Positions 35,609 through 47,153 of a stretch of 64,000 nt of DNA are shown here, piece after piece. The notes beneath the pieces were generated by a model. It saw nothing but the letters and a program-made list of their open reading frames with translations. It searched no databases and was not told the origin of the DNA. Every line of letters begins with the position of its first letter. Position 1 is the first letter of the stretch. This DNA is from Paramecium octaurelia (Eukaryota; Ciliophora; Oligohymenophorea; Peniculida; Parameciidae): the NCBI GenBank assembly GCA_905182995.1, contig CAJJDP010000022.1, forward strand, positions 505,488 to 569,487, written 5' to 3'. Position numbers and translations under genes: made by a program.

Positions 35609-37864
35609 ATGATTATCAGATTTATGTATGGTAATTAAGTTAAAGCATTAAAAAAGTCTATTGAACAATTTAAACAATTCAAAGACATGAGCCATGCTTA
35701 GGCCAGATAATAATAGTAGTTCCCAGTTATTTATTCATAATTAATGGAGAGTCTCAAAATGTAATAATTTACAGAAAAAAAATTAGTTAACTTAAGTGAA
35801 AAAATTGAAAAAAAAGTGCTTTATTATTTATCTACAGCTGAACAGGAATAAGTGTATAGGCTCTTTTCATTGATCTACAGCAATAATCTAGATCAATTAA
35901 ATACCAAATAACTAGGAATTATCATAAAATATTAAGAACAATTAAATAATATAATTGAAAAAGCTCTTTAGAATCCACTCAATTAAGAGGATCTATTCGA
36001 ATTGTTATAATCTATCAATTATAGAAATTGTTGGTCTCAAGTTCATTAAGATCACATTAATCAAATTAAAAAGAGCATAGACTAAATCAATTCCTAAGAA
36101 AATGAACTAGATTTTCATTTATTCAATCAAATATTAATTGCCTCTGAATCAATAAATCTTGATAACTTTATTCGTAAAACTCTAAAATCTCATAAAATTC
36201 ATAATATCTTAAAGAAATAAGTTCCTGTTTAGATTACTCACCTAAACATAATAATTAAAACAGTTGGAGATCAATACATATCATCTACTCTATGGAAATT
36301 ATACTAAGAAGAAGTTTTAAGGTTGGAATTAGCATATCTATCGTAGTAATAGTTTGTTTATGATCATTTGAAACGCTATTATTTACTTACAAGTGATACT
36401 GCTAATGACCTTACTCATTAATACCTTAACAAGGAGAGACAATCTATTATATACATCAATTTAATCTTAGAAGAAATTCAAAGAAGTTTAGAAAATTTAA
36501 ATGATCTAAAAATTGAAACACTTTTAACTAATTGCAGTTTAGATGACTTTGCTACTTTAAATAGATAAATCATTAGAATAAATATTGATTCATCAAACGA
36601 TTCCTTTATTTATCACTACTTAAGTAAATAATCATTTAGAAATGCTAGGTCTAATAAAAGAGGAGTTAATCTATTTTAAAGAAGAGACTACATAGACATA
36701 AACTGAAAAATTAAATCAATTTATTAGACTTTTAGCATCAATTGATGGATTTAAACAACTTAAATTACAGAAGAAACAAAATAATCCAATTGATGAAATA
36801 TATCAAATTATTGAAGAATAAGTGTTCTCATTTATTTGCAAAAATCAATATGAACTTGATTTGGATGGCACATAAGATCCATTCGCAATTGACCTGCTCA
36901 AAACTTAGAAGCAAAAATCAGGGAAATGGAAAGAAGAAGATGATTAAGTGACAATTATTATTGCTGACATTGATTCAGCTAATCTACACCTTATATATTA
37001 AATAGGAGATTATTTTAATAGAAATTAATAAGGGAGAATGTATTTTCATTATTGTATTGTCAAATAATTAGCTGCTAATTTTCAAAAACTCGATTTCTCT
37101 AAATAATGTGATCTTCTCTATTATTTGGCTAAAATTGATAAAATATTCATGATTGAATCTTATTAATATGTAATAGATTATAACCAATTACAATAATTAA
37201 GTTTGGAAGAATTAACAAAATGTGCAATATAGTTGTTATTTTATAATCAAATATCATTTAATATAGATAAAGCTATTACAAATCAATTAGTTGATGTTCT
37301 ACATCAAAATCTACATAAGATTGAAGATTTGGAGAAACAATATCAAATTGCCTTTTATCAAGCCTATGAGTATTTATTTCCACTTATTTAGGTTGATGCG
37401 TATAGAATTCCCTTCAATTTAGGTGTAAGAATTGCCTGACAGATATAAATAAATATTTGAAGAATATTGGTTATATCTTCAAAAAGAAACAGAAGTTATT
37501 GTTTCTGATACTAAAAAATATCTTGATAAGGAGGAATACCACTATACATATATGAAACAAGTCTTGATATGGAAGTTTCTATATGTTTTTGAATAAGATA
37601 GGGCTATTGTTATTTGTCTATCGGATAGATTTTATTTAGGAAGAACTAATTTAAACCTAATAGAAATAGGCATTCTAAAAAGGGTCTTAAGATGTATAGA
37701 TATTTATTGATATGTTAGTGCATGACTATAAATTGAGAATATTGGATAAACATGAATATGAAAAGTTTGATACTCGACATGAAAAAAATGATTATATCTA
37801 TGAGAAACTCAAATATCTAAGTAGAGAGCCTAAGAAACCCAAGAAACCATATTTTAATATATGA
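35609..37864 (+). CDS. Large helical protein of unknown function
   Basis: About 720 residues, not recognised. Start MIIRFMYGNQVKALKKSIEQ at 35609, 67 bp after the PHYH stop; stop TGA 37862-37864. Almost all helix, rich in Leu, Gln, Asn and Tyr ('CAIQLLFYNQISFN', 'FYQAYEYLFPLIQ'), in blocks of about 40 residues that recall helical-repeat proteins. Three introns are needed: 25 nt after 'FIYHYL', and two 31-nt introns with unusual GTT 5' ends that join 'LFPLIQ' to 'VQELPDRYKQIFEEYW' and 'FEQDRAI' to 'EELIQTQQKQAFQKGSQD'. The C-terminus is basic and Pro/Lys-rich ('SREPKKPKKPYFNI'). No targeting signal is clear. Confidence 0.7.
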
Positions 37865-38324
37865 TATTCTATAGTAAATAATTTATAAACAATCTATTCT
37901 ATGTTGAGTAAAGGGTTTCAAAAATTTCAATAATTCTTATAAAAAGATATTTTTGTTTTAAAGGATGATGATTATGGTTAAATTATTAAATGAGTGAACT
38001 TTTTAGTGTTCTATATCTTGTTGAAGATAAGAAAGGAATTAATATTTATATTCTTTTTAAATTATTTCCTTTATTAATATATTAAATATAAAAATATGCA
38101 ATTGATGAAAATTTTAAGATTAGGGATTTCAAAAGGACTCAATTTTGAATTGATTCATTTCTTACCTTATAGCCTTTTACTAGGTAAGAATAAGAACTTA
38201 GCCTTTGCATTCTGGGCTTTATTAATATTTGAGTTTTGCATTTGAGACATAAATATATTATTATTATTAGAATTATCATATATTTTTATGAAAATATTAT
38301 TTATATATATAAATTTATATTAAT
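37865..38324. other. AT-rich spacer
   Basis: 460 bp between two plus-strand genes, with long A/T runs just before the DBR1 start. Nothing coding or structured was recognised. Confidence 0.45.
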
Positions 38325-39848
38325 ATGATTGAATAGATTGAAGGAATAAATATAGCGGTGGAAGGATGCTTTCATGGAAATTTTGATGAAATATTTGGGA
38401 CAATCAGAGAAATTGAAAAATAGAAAAAAATAAAAATTGATTTGCTTTTAGTTTGTGGGGATGTTCAAACCCATAGGAATAAACATGACATGTTTAATAT
38501 GGCTTGTCCAATAAAATATTTATCAATGGGGACATTTTACAAATATTATGAGGGAAAAGAGGCAGCCCCTTGTTTAACGATTTTTATTGGTGGCAATCAT
38601 GAAGCTTCAAATTTTTTGAGGGAAATGTAATTTTTAATGTAGATTAATTTTAGGTATTTTGGAGGATGGGTAGCTCCTAATATTTATTATCTTGGAGATT
38701 CCAATGTCATTTAAATTAAAAAAGGAAACACCACTTTTCGATTGGGAGGAACTTCAGGAATATTTAAAATTTTTGATTTCAATAACCCTAAACTAGAGCC
38801 ATTTCCATTTAAAAGTGAATAACTGAGAAATGTTTATCATACAAAACAGATAGACCTTTTTAAGTTAAGTCTATATGAAGGAGAAGTAAATATGTTTCTA
38901 TCTCATGATTGGCCATAATGTAAGAAAACTAAAATATTTTATAGAGATACATTAACATGGATCAACTAAAGAACTGCTAAAGAAGAAATAAAATTTTGAG
39001 GCTGACATTAAATCAGGCAGACTGGGTAGTCAGCCTCACAAATTCACATTAGAAAGATTACAACCTGACTTTTGGTTTGCTGCACACATGCATGTTAAAT
39101 TTGAAGCTTTGGTCAAACATAAAACAGGAAAGCAAACCAAGTATTGAAAAGTTGTCAATATCAATAGGTTTTTAGCCTTAGATAAATGTATAGCAGGAAG
39201 AGACTTCCTTCAAGTGTTCACATATACTAAGGATAAGAAAGATTTATATGAGTAGTATGCTTACAATGAGGAACCAATAGAATTATTTTATGATTCTGAA
39301 TGGCTTTCCATAGTCCATACTACCTATAAATTATTAACAATTTGGGATAAGATTCCAAAATTATTTGAGTATAATCCTGCATTGAAGGAGTATGATAATA
39401 TATAGATATACTTAGGTTATAGATAATGAAAAAGGACAAATATGAAGAGCTCTTAAATGAGAAACGTGAAAGAATGAAAATATTTGGAAATCATTAACTT
39501 AAAATTCCTCATAATTTCGAAGTCACTACTCCACCTTATGATGAATAAGACAACACTACGAAAAGTTTAGTTCCACCCAAGAGAGTTCCCTTGAATAATT
39601 AAATGAAGAGCTACCTTAATTTATTTAATGAATCGGGATAAGAATTGAATGGGTTGATCTTTTATGAACCAGATCAACCTAGGGTAATTGGAGAGTTCGT
39701 TGCTCCGGATTTTCTGCAAAAGTAGATTGAATTGGAAAATCATAAAGAGATTTTATAATAATAAGATCTTAAGCAGTAGTAATTAGAAGAACCTTCTTCA
39801 CCAAAAGATGATGAGTTAAATATATAAGACTTTCCATTTTTATAATGA
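38325..39848 (+). CDS. DBR1: RNA lariat debranching enzyme
   Basis: Metallophosphoesterase that cuts the 2'-5' bond of excised intron lariats in the nucleus. About 470 residues. Motifs in order: '[12 protein letters not shown]', '[17 protein letters not shown]', '[18 protein letters not shown]', '[12 protein letters not shown]', 'LGGTSGIFK', 'MFLSHDWPQ', '[14 protein letters not shown]' and '[15 protein letters not shown]', the full DBR1 set. Four micro-introns are required: 27 nt after 'NFLREM', 25 nt after 'SHDWPQ', 27 nt after 'HKTGKQTK', and 26 nt after 'NPALKE'. The C-terminal 150 residues are the poorly conserved DBR1 tail. Start ATG 38325; stop TGA 39846-39848. The gene for debranching introns is itself interrupted by four of the tiny introns. 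Confidence 0.93.
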
Positions 39849-39995
39849 AATTAATAATCAAAATAACTTTTAATATAACTAAAATTAGTGAATCAAGTAA
39901 ATGTTATATTGAATAGTATAATACTGAATATTATTGCGTATTAAATAGAGTATATTTAGAGTTATCGTATAATCAATTCAATTATTTAATTACTT

Positions 39996-41704
39996 ATGAT
40001 TTCACTAGTCGAATTAACTGAGTACAGAGCAACCAGATCCCATTCTCAATATAAGTTAAATCTAATAGATTTCGATGACTTTGCATACAACTTAAATAAA
40101 ACCATCTATAACTTTTAAAAATGTTAAACTGGAAAAAACCACGATAAATTATCTAAATTTAGAAAATCAAGGAGTGTCTTAAAAGCTGATCTCCAAAAAT
40201 ATAGCCCATCAGTCTACAAAACCTTTAATAGAAATGCCCCTGGATTCGATGAAAACGAAACCAAAGAATTATTAGAACATATAATTCAGTTAGAATACTT
40301 ATTTGTCCAATATAATCAATACTTTCCAGATCACAGTAATCCTATTCTAATGAAGGATTACCTGAATTGTTTGAGTTTAAACAAAGAAAGTAATTACATT
40401 TAAATATTTCTTATAGAATTTTTTAACAACTATACTTAAAAGATATCTAACACTCTTTAAATGTCTATTCTAAGAAACTCACAGCAAAGAATTGCTGACA
40501 ATTTAGCTCATGAAGTGTTGATCAAATATTTAATCAATGAGATTAATAGGAGAAACAAATATGAAAAAAACATGGATCTAATCCGAAGTGACTAAACTAA
40601 ATTCTCAAAGCTTTATCAAAAGTATGAAATGCACAAGAAAAACGATGAATCAGAGCTAACTAAATCAAACCTATTGGTAGCTTCTATGAAACTTGTGTTT
40701 TTAAATGTATTTATTATTCTATTAAATAGTACTAAAATTAATCAGTTTATGTTAGATTCCCGTTAATAAACAAAAATAAATAATTGTATGTAGACATGGA
40801 AAAACTTCTAAAACAAGGAGATGCCAAAGATTTATTTAAATAATGGAGTCAATACCTAGACATCACTTCATCTCACCCTGAAATCATCTTATTACTATCA
40901 ATAGTTCAGGATCTATTGTAAGAAGATAGTTGGATAATATCCTCAATTATGCAATAAATCGCTGGAAAATAGATATTTAAATTAGAAAGGATTATATTAT
41001 AAATTGGTGCTTTGAATTAATTTTGTTCCAATTGTTTGTAAACTATTGATAAAAGCCATACTTAAATATCAGAACTCTTGTAACTCAAACTCTAAAACCT
41101 GATACCTTTATTTATGATAAGAAACACCATCAAATTGGAGAAACATATCATGATAATGTAAAATTCTCAGGATGAGATAAAAAAAGGGTATAATAGACAT
41201 TCTATTGAGAATTAATTACTACATTTAAACAACTTAAAAATGTGTTTAATTCCTTAAGGATTATTTAGTTAATTGTGTTTCATTCATAGATATTGTAGTG
41301 AAAATAATTAAAATGAGGATGAAAAACCCATGGAATCAGAATTATTCGAGCAACCGCACGAATCAAATTTGTTTCATTTCAAAAAGGGATTTGTTCGAGA
41401 TGGATCTCGTAAGCCTAGTTTAAATGAAAACAAAGGATGCTAAAAAGAAGAAGTAAATTAACCATTCCTTTCATAAAAATTAACTGAAATGAAATTCGCT
41501 TCAACTATTTTTATGGATAATGTAGACAAAATTGAATGGAAAAATATTCTAGAGAACATTAAAGAGGAGAAAAAAGAATTAAAAGAACCTGGTAGTTCCT
41601 AGTCTTAATCTTCGAATATTTCCTTCTAGTTAAACTGCGAAGATGAATAATTTACGAGATAAATGAAGAACTTCTTATAAAAACAGCAAGAAAAAATGCA
41701 ATGA
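39996..41704 (+). CDS. Unknown Gln-rich protein
   Basis: About 550 residues, not recognised. Starts MISLVELTEYRATRSHSQYK at 39996. A 27-nt intron joins 'CLSLNKE' to 'KFFNNYTQKISNTLQMS'; a 23-nt intron near 40710 joins 'VFLN' to the second half, where 'DMEKLLKQGDAKDLFKQW' and 'SSHPEIILLLSIVQDLL' form helical segments. It ends in a polar tail 'MKNFLQKQQEKMQ' at TGA 41702-41704. The stretch around 40700-40800 is unusually AT-rich for coding DNA and could hide another intron or even a gene boundary (an ATG at about 40796 starts a good frame). No TGA separates the parts, so I keep one gene. Confidence 0.55.
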
Positions 41705-41863
41705 GCACATCTTAATTCAATTTATATATAAAGTTTCTTATTAAATAATATTAATAACATGTCTTTAAGTTAATGCAAAATATTTAAAATCTAAATTTAT
41801 TTTATCATATGATTTTTCCAACTTATAATATACATATATATATAAATTAACTAAAATTACTAC

Positions 41864-44238
41864 ATGACATCAGTTGTTCCTTTTGATCAAGAGGCACATT
41901 AACTTAATGCATCCAGTTAGCCTAATGAGACTATGGTTGAAGACTATGATGAATTTCGAAGACCCCCCATTTTGGAGATATGTCTTAAACATTAGGTAAG
42001 TGAAATTTATGAATTTAGTCTGCCACATAATTTGCCATAGCAGATGCTAAAGTTGATTTAAATAAAAACAACTTATGTCCTTGTTGTGGTTAACCCATCA
42101 TTCTTACTTAATTACCATTGACAGCATCTATCCTGGATTTCAGTTTCAACGGACCTGGAGTATCTCTATACTTTGATTTCTTGATGTTTAGTGCCGTATT
42201 GATTTCAACGTTTATGTAAAGATTATAAGAAAGTTATTAGAATAATTTGTGGAATATATGATTTGATAGCAAGTAGTTTGGGGGACACATGCCATAAGTT
42301 GAATACAATGGGAGAATTAGAATGTGTTGACAATTTTTATAGCAAATTTGCAAAAGCAAATCAAGATAATTAACATCCAGACATAGCTGGGAGTGTCTTA
42401 AACTTTATCACAACATTAATCTTAATAATACTGTTGTTTTTATATAGAAAAAGAATTAATCTTTTGGCAAACAAAATTGATGAAAAAAGTATATTGGCAT
42501 CAGATTATTCTATAATTATTGAGAATATCCCTAGAGATGCAAAGGAAGAAGAGATTAGGCAATTCTTTAGTAAGATCAATAATGTTGATTACAAAATACA
42601 AAAGATTTGTATGGGATATTAGATCTAAGAGTATTTGAGAATTCTGAAATAAAAGCAAGAGTAAGAGAAGACATTTACTAAGATTTTAGAATGTGAGAGA
42701 TTGGGTAAGCCAATTCCTCCTCGATTACCAAATAAACTTGATCTAACTAAAACATTAGATTAGTTAGCAATTCAATTGGATTAATATGAGGATAATTTTT
42801 AAAATTCCTTCTAATTTAGTGGTGTTGCCATCATATCATACAACACAGAGGATGAAGCTAATGCAGTTTGCAAGTTTTTCAAAGCCACCAGATTGCATCT
42901 TATCCTATCCTAAGTTATGAGAGTAATAGGAAAGAAAGATATCAGAAGATTTAGAGATAATGTTATCGTCGTATCGAAAGCACCTGAACCAGGAGATATC
43001 TTATGGGGGAACTTGGGAGTCACTCTGTTAGAATAATACAAAAGAAAATTGATAACAAATTTGGCAACAATATTTTTGTTGGGAATTTGCTTTGGGATTT
43101 TATTTGGATTATCTTATGGCTAATTCTCATTGACTGATACTGGAAAAGGCGAATAATTGAGTTAAGCAGAACTTATTGCTATTACAATTTTGGGAGTGGT
43201 TGCTTCAGTTCTGATTTCTATTATAAATAATATTTTGGCAATTATTATTAGAAAATTTGCAGAATTAGAAGCTCCAACAACCAAGACAGAATACGATATT
43301 AGTGCTGCGAAGAAATTGGGATTTGCTCAGTTTCTTAACACTGCCATAATAACTTTAATTGTTAATTTGGTAATTGTAAAAGAAGGAGAAAAATCCTATT
43401 ATGCTGTGATTAAACAGGGAGGTTTAAACTAGGATGTCATGTTGATTTTTATTACAAATGGAATCATGCCATGGTTAATGACCTTGTTGGATCCATTTTA
43501 TTTGTACAGGTTATTTATGAGATATCAAATTCAATTATAAGGTTAAGCATGCAATGTTAATTAATAAGAAGCAAATGAGTATATTGTATTTACAACTTAG
43601 GTATTTTGCTGGTCCTATGATTGATTTGTCGAAAAAGTATGCCTAATTGGGAAAGACCTTGTTATTTACCTTCTTTTATGCGTATCTACTACCCCTTGGG
43701 CCTGTCCTTTCACTGGGTTCATTATTGGTGATATATTGGGTGGAGAAAATACTATTACTGAGGAGAGATTCCAAGCCAGCACCAACAGGGAGTGAGATGG
43801 CAGAAGAGATGATAGACTTCTTTGGAGAATTCACATTGTTACTATATGCGGTATTGAATTAATTAATAATATTAGATTGGCTGCCTGGTTTGGGAATCAA
43901 TTTTAAATGATGCCATATTTCCTTTGACATGGGTTCAATTTGCAATAGCTGTGTTGAATTTCTTGGTGCCAATAGATACCATATTTGATATATTTTGGAA
44001 GACAGAGGATATTTCGACTCAAGAGTTCTACGAGACTCAATGCTTTAAGTTTTGGGATGATTATGATAGGAGAAATCCTATTACTGCTGAAAAAGCCATT
44101 GAAACCTTTTTGAAAAACACTACAGCATTGCCTCAGTAACAAGTGGACGGAAGAGGGAATATTGTGATAAAGAATCAGGAGTTAAAAAAATAGGACAAAA
44201 ACAAAAGGGCTAAGAACAAACACAATAAGGAGGATTGA
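41864..44238 (+). CDS. OSCA/TMEM63 (CSC1)-like cation channel
   Basis: A multi-span channel of the Ca2+-permeable, mechanically or osmotically gated OSCA/TMEM63 family. N-terminal cytosolic part has a Cys pair 'NNLCPCCGQPII' and first span 'FDFLMFSAVLIS'. After 'ITTLILIILLFLYRK' comes the family's RRM-like cytosolic domain ('DYSIIIENIPRDAKEEEIRQ', 'GVAIISYNTEDEANAV'), then the diagnostic 'KAPEPGDILWGNL' just before the next span, followed by several spans ('LATIFLLGICFGILFGL', 'GIMPWLMTLLDPFYLYRL', 'YAYLLPLGPVLSLG'). Introns: 23 nt after 'CLKHQ', 25 nt in 'LISTFI', 22 nt before 'YFAGPMIDLS', 25 nt after 'LLLYA'. It ends 'KNKHNKED' at TGA 44236-44238, 26 bp before the next gene. Family call is good; gating is inferred. 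Confidence 0.8.
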
Positions 44239-44264
44239 GAAATTATAATTATTTTATTAAAATA

Positions 44265-46798
44265 ATGAATTAATCGTCTATCATATTGGAAGAGAATAAA
44301 TATCAATCTGCGTAATAAGAGGAGGAGGAGAGGATGTTGACTGCCAAGGCATGTGATTTGAAGAAGGCTTTGATATATAGGAAGTTTTAATAGAATGAGA
44401 GGAAGGAAGAGTTGGAGGATATAAATTAATTATTTGATGAAAGGTAGTTGAATATTTTGAATGATCTTGCTAATGACAATGGAAATTATGAAGAATAAAA
44501 TTAAGTTACAACCTTGAGGCAAGAAGTGAATAAAAAACTGTAAACAGTAATGGAACATGGTATGAAACGACATTCCATTTACATTATTAAAAAGCCAGCT
44601 GAAAATAAATTTAGATTTCAATTAGAAGTCTTCAAACCTGAAGATAAGTTTAGAATATTTTGGGATTTGTTCACCATGTTGATCATATTTTTTGCAATCT
44701 TAATTTTACCTCTCGATATTAGTTTTACAATTGAATCCTTATTTTTCGATAACTTTAATTATGCCTCGATAGCAATATTTAGTTTGGACATTATCATCAA
44801 TTTCAATACCTCCTATCAACAAAAGGGCTAATACATAATCGATCGTAAACTCATAGCCAAACACTATTTGATGGCCTGGTTTTGGATAGACTTGGGTATA
44901 TTATTAACTAATGCTAGTTTCAACCTTTCCTTTTGATATCATTATCAATGCCTCTACACAAGAAATCATAAATTCTGATGAGATTGATGAAAGTTAATTA
45001 AAGGACAATTAGAATGGTAATAAATCATAATCCGAATAATTGGCTAACACATTAAAATTGCTGAGAATTTTGAAATTTTTTAGATTTATAAAAGTAGTTA
45101 GATTACTAAGAGTATTAAAATTAAAGAAGATATTTTCTAAATTTGAAGACTACGTTGATTTTTCGAATTCCATGATCTCCCTCTATAAAGTGTTAAAACT
45201 AACATTTATAATGCTCTTTGTAGCACATTGGTTGGCTTGTATTTGGCATTTCATAGCAGATCAGGAGAACTCGTCAGACAGTTACAGTTGGCTTAGAGCT
45301 CAAGGTCTATAGGATAGTGATTGGTATGTGAAATATATAGCATCAGTGTATTGGGCAACAGCAACAATGACAACAGTAGGTTATGGAGACATCACTCCAG
45401 TAACATCAGTGGAAAAGATATTTGGCATAGTGGTCATGTTGTTGGCTTGCTGTATATTTGCATACATTATGAACAGTATTGGAGGTATATTTGTATCCAT
45501 GGATTACAATGAGAAGTTGATTAGATAAAAGATGGGCTAAGCAAATTAATTTCTGAAATCAAATGACATTCCTAAAGATTTATAAGCTAGAGTAAGAAAA
45601 TACTTGGAATACAAATATGAAAAGGAATCTACGTAAGTTAATGAAAAGGAGGCCTTGGATGTCTTGTCCTATTCTTTGAGAGTTGAGGTATTGGCTGCGG
45701 TGAACACTGATTTGATCAACAACTCAAAAGTGTTCAAATAGAATAAATTCGAAAAAGAACTGCTATTGCAATTGCCATTTGAATTAGAAGAATAGATCTT
45801 TGGTCCTGAAGAATGCATATTTTTAGAGGGCGATGATCCTATTGAATTAGAAAATGGATAAAATATTGAAGATAGATGCCTGTATTTTCTCAATAAAGGG
45901 CAGGTCATGCTTTGTATTTAAAAAACCTTCACTTGTCTAAAGACATTAGATAAGGGAGCCACATTTGGAGAACTCGGCTTCTTTAGTAATAAATCAAGAA
46001 GTGCATCTGCTTACACTCTTGATTTTGTCTACGTTTAGAAATTGAAAAAAAAGAAATTCACAGAGATTTTAAAGAAGTACTAAACTCAAAACCAATTCTT
46101 TCAAATGAACAAACATATTATTGAATTGGGCGAAGATTATTCTCCTCTTGGATTACCTTGTTTTGGATGTTAACAAATCAATCACTTTTCTTCAACTTGT
46201 CCAAAGTTACATTTTGTCTCCAATTATGACAGAAAGTAGGAACTAATATAGGAATTATAATAAAAATAAAAGAAATTCACTAAAGAATTTAAAAGACTTG
46301 AAAAGATTAGGTACAATTCTAGAGGGTGTTTCACATTAACTAACGAAGTTGCTAATGAAATCAAACAAGTTTATTCTGCATAAGAAGAGGGAGATGAGGA
46401 TAGATTGGTTAAACTTTAATAGTATTTAACTTATGTAAATTAGGCGTAACGAAGAAGAACCAACCTAAGAAGGCTTCGAAGTGATGGAAAATCAAAAAGA
46501 AATTAAAAATCAACAGTAAGATGAATTTGAGAGGATGCACATCATGACTGCCTTCTTCACTCAATTCAACATCGATGAAATTATGAAAAATTACAACGAT
46601 AGAGTTGATAATATTCTTAATTTACAACAATAAGCTTAAGAACGAAGTATTAGAACTCAATATTACTCAATCAAATCTAATACTAAGAAATCCAGAATCA
46701 GATCTATGTCAGCAGAACGAGCTGTATATTTTGAAAAACTAATAGAAAAATATGGAGGACCATCATAATTTTTAGAAAAACTAAATTAAGATAATTGA
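44265..46798 (+). CDS. CNBD-type voltage-gated K+ channel
   Basis: Six-span channel of the EAG/HCN/CNG superfamily in a cell or ciliary membrane, about 830 residues. S1 'DLFTMLIIFFAILILPLDI', S2-S3 'SIAIFSLDIIINFNTSY', S4 'LKLLRILKFFRFIKVVRLLR' with regularly spaced Arg/Lys, pore 'SVYWATATMTTVGYGDI' with the K+ filter GYGD, S6 'VVMLLACCIFAYIMNSIG'. C-linker 'RKYLEYKYEKE' leads to a cyclic-nucleotide-binding fold with 'GATFGELGFFSNKSRSASAY', including the Glu of FGEL and the Arg that bind the nucleotide. A 22-nt intron follows 'FWIDL' and another 22-nt intron follows 'RLVKLQ'. The C-terminus is basic ('SNTKKSRIRSMSAERA'). Start MNQSSIILEENKYQ at 44265. GYGD implies K+ selectivity; ligand gating is inferred. 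Confidence 0.92.
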
Positions 46799-47153
46799 TA
46801 ATATTATTATTTAATAATATTTATAATCTCAATTATTGTTATTTACAATTTCTTAGAACATATTATCTATAATGATATGTATTAAGATTTATGAGAATAA
46901 TATTAGTAAGATTGTATAAAGATTTGATAATCTCATACAACTTACTTTTAATTATTCTTGAATCAGGTATTTTATAGATATCACATAATTGAAGTATTTG
47001 CAATCTTAATGTTGTACAAAATAAGTAGGGAATCTTGTTTAAACATTGTGATTTCAAAAAGTATTAACCCTAAACTCTATTTGAATAAAAGGGTAATGAA
47101 GAATTATAGTTTATCAATTCTAGAGTTATATTATTATTCGAATTATAAATATT
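46799..47153. other. AT-rich spacer with hairpin next to stop
   Basis: 355 bp between two plus-strand genes. An inverted repeat, aatattatta at 46800-46809 and taataatatt at 46812-46821, starts two bases after the channel stop codon and could form a tight 10-bp hairpin in its 3' UTR. The rest shows nothing; short antisense frames here have no protein-like composition. Confidence 0.4.

Noticed and set aside
43903-44142. Minus-strand 79-codon frame over the OSCA-like gene end
   Set aside because: Antisense to the last exon of the channel gene, whose plus-strand frame is well supported.
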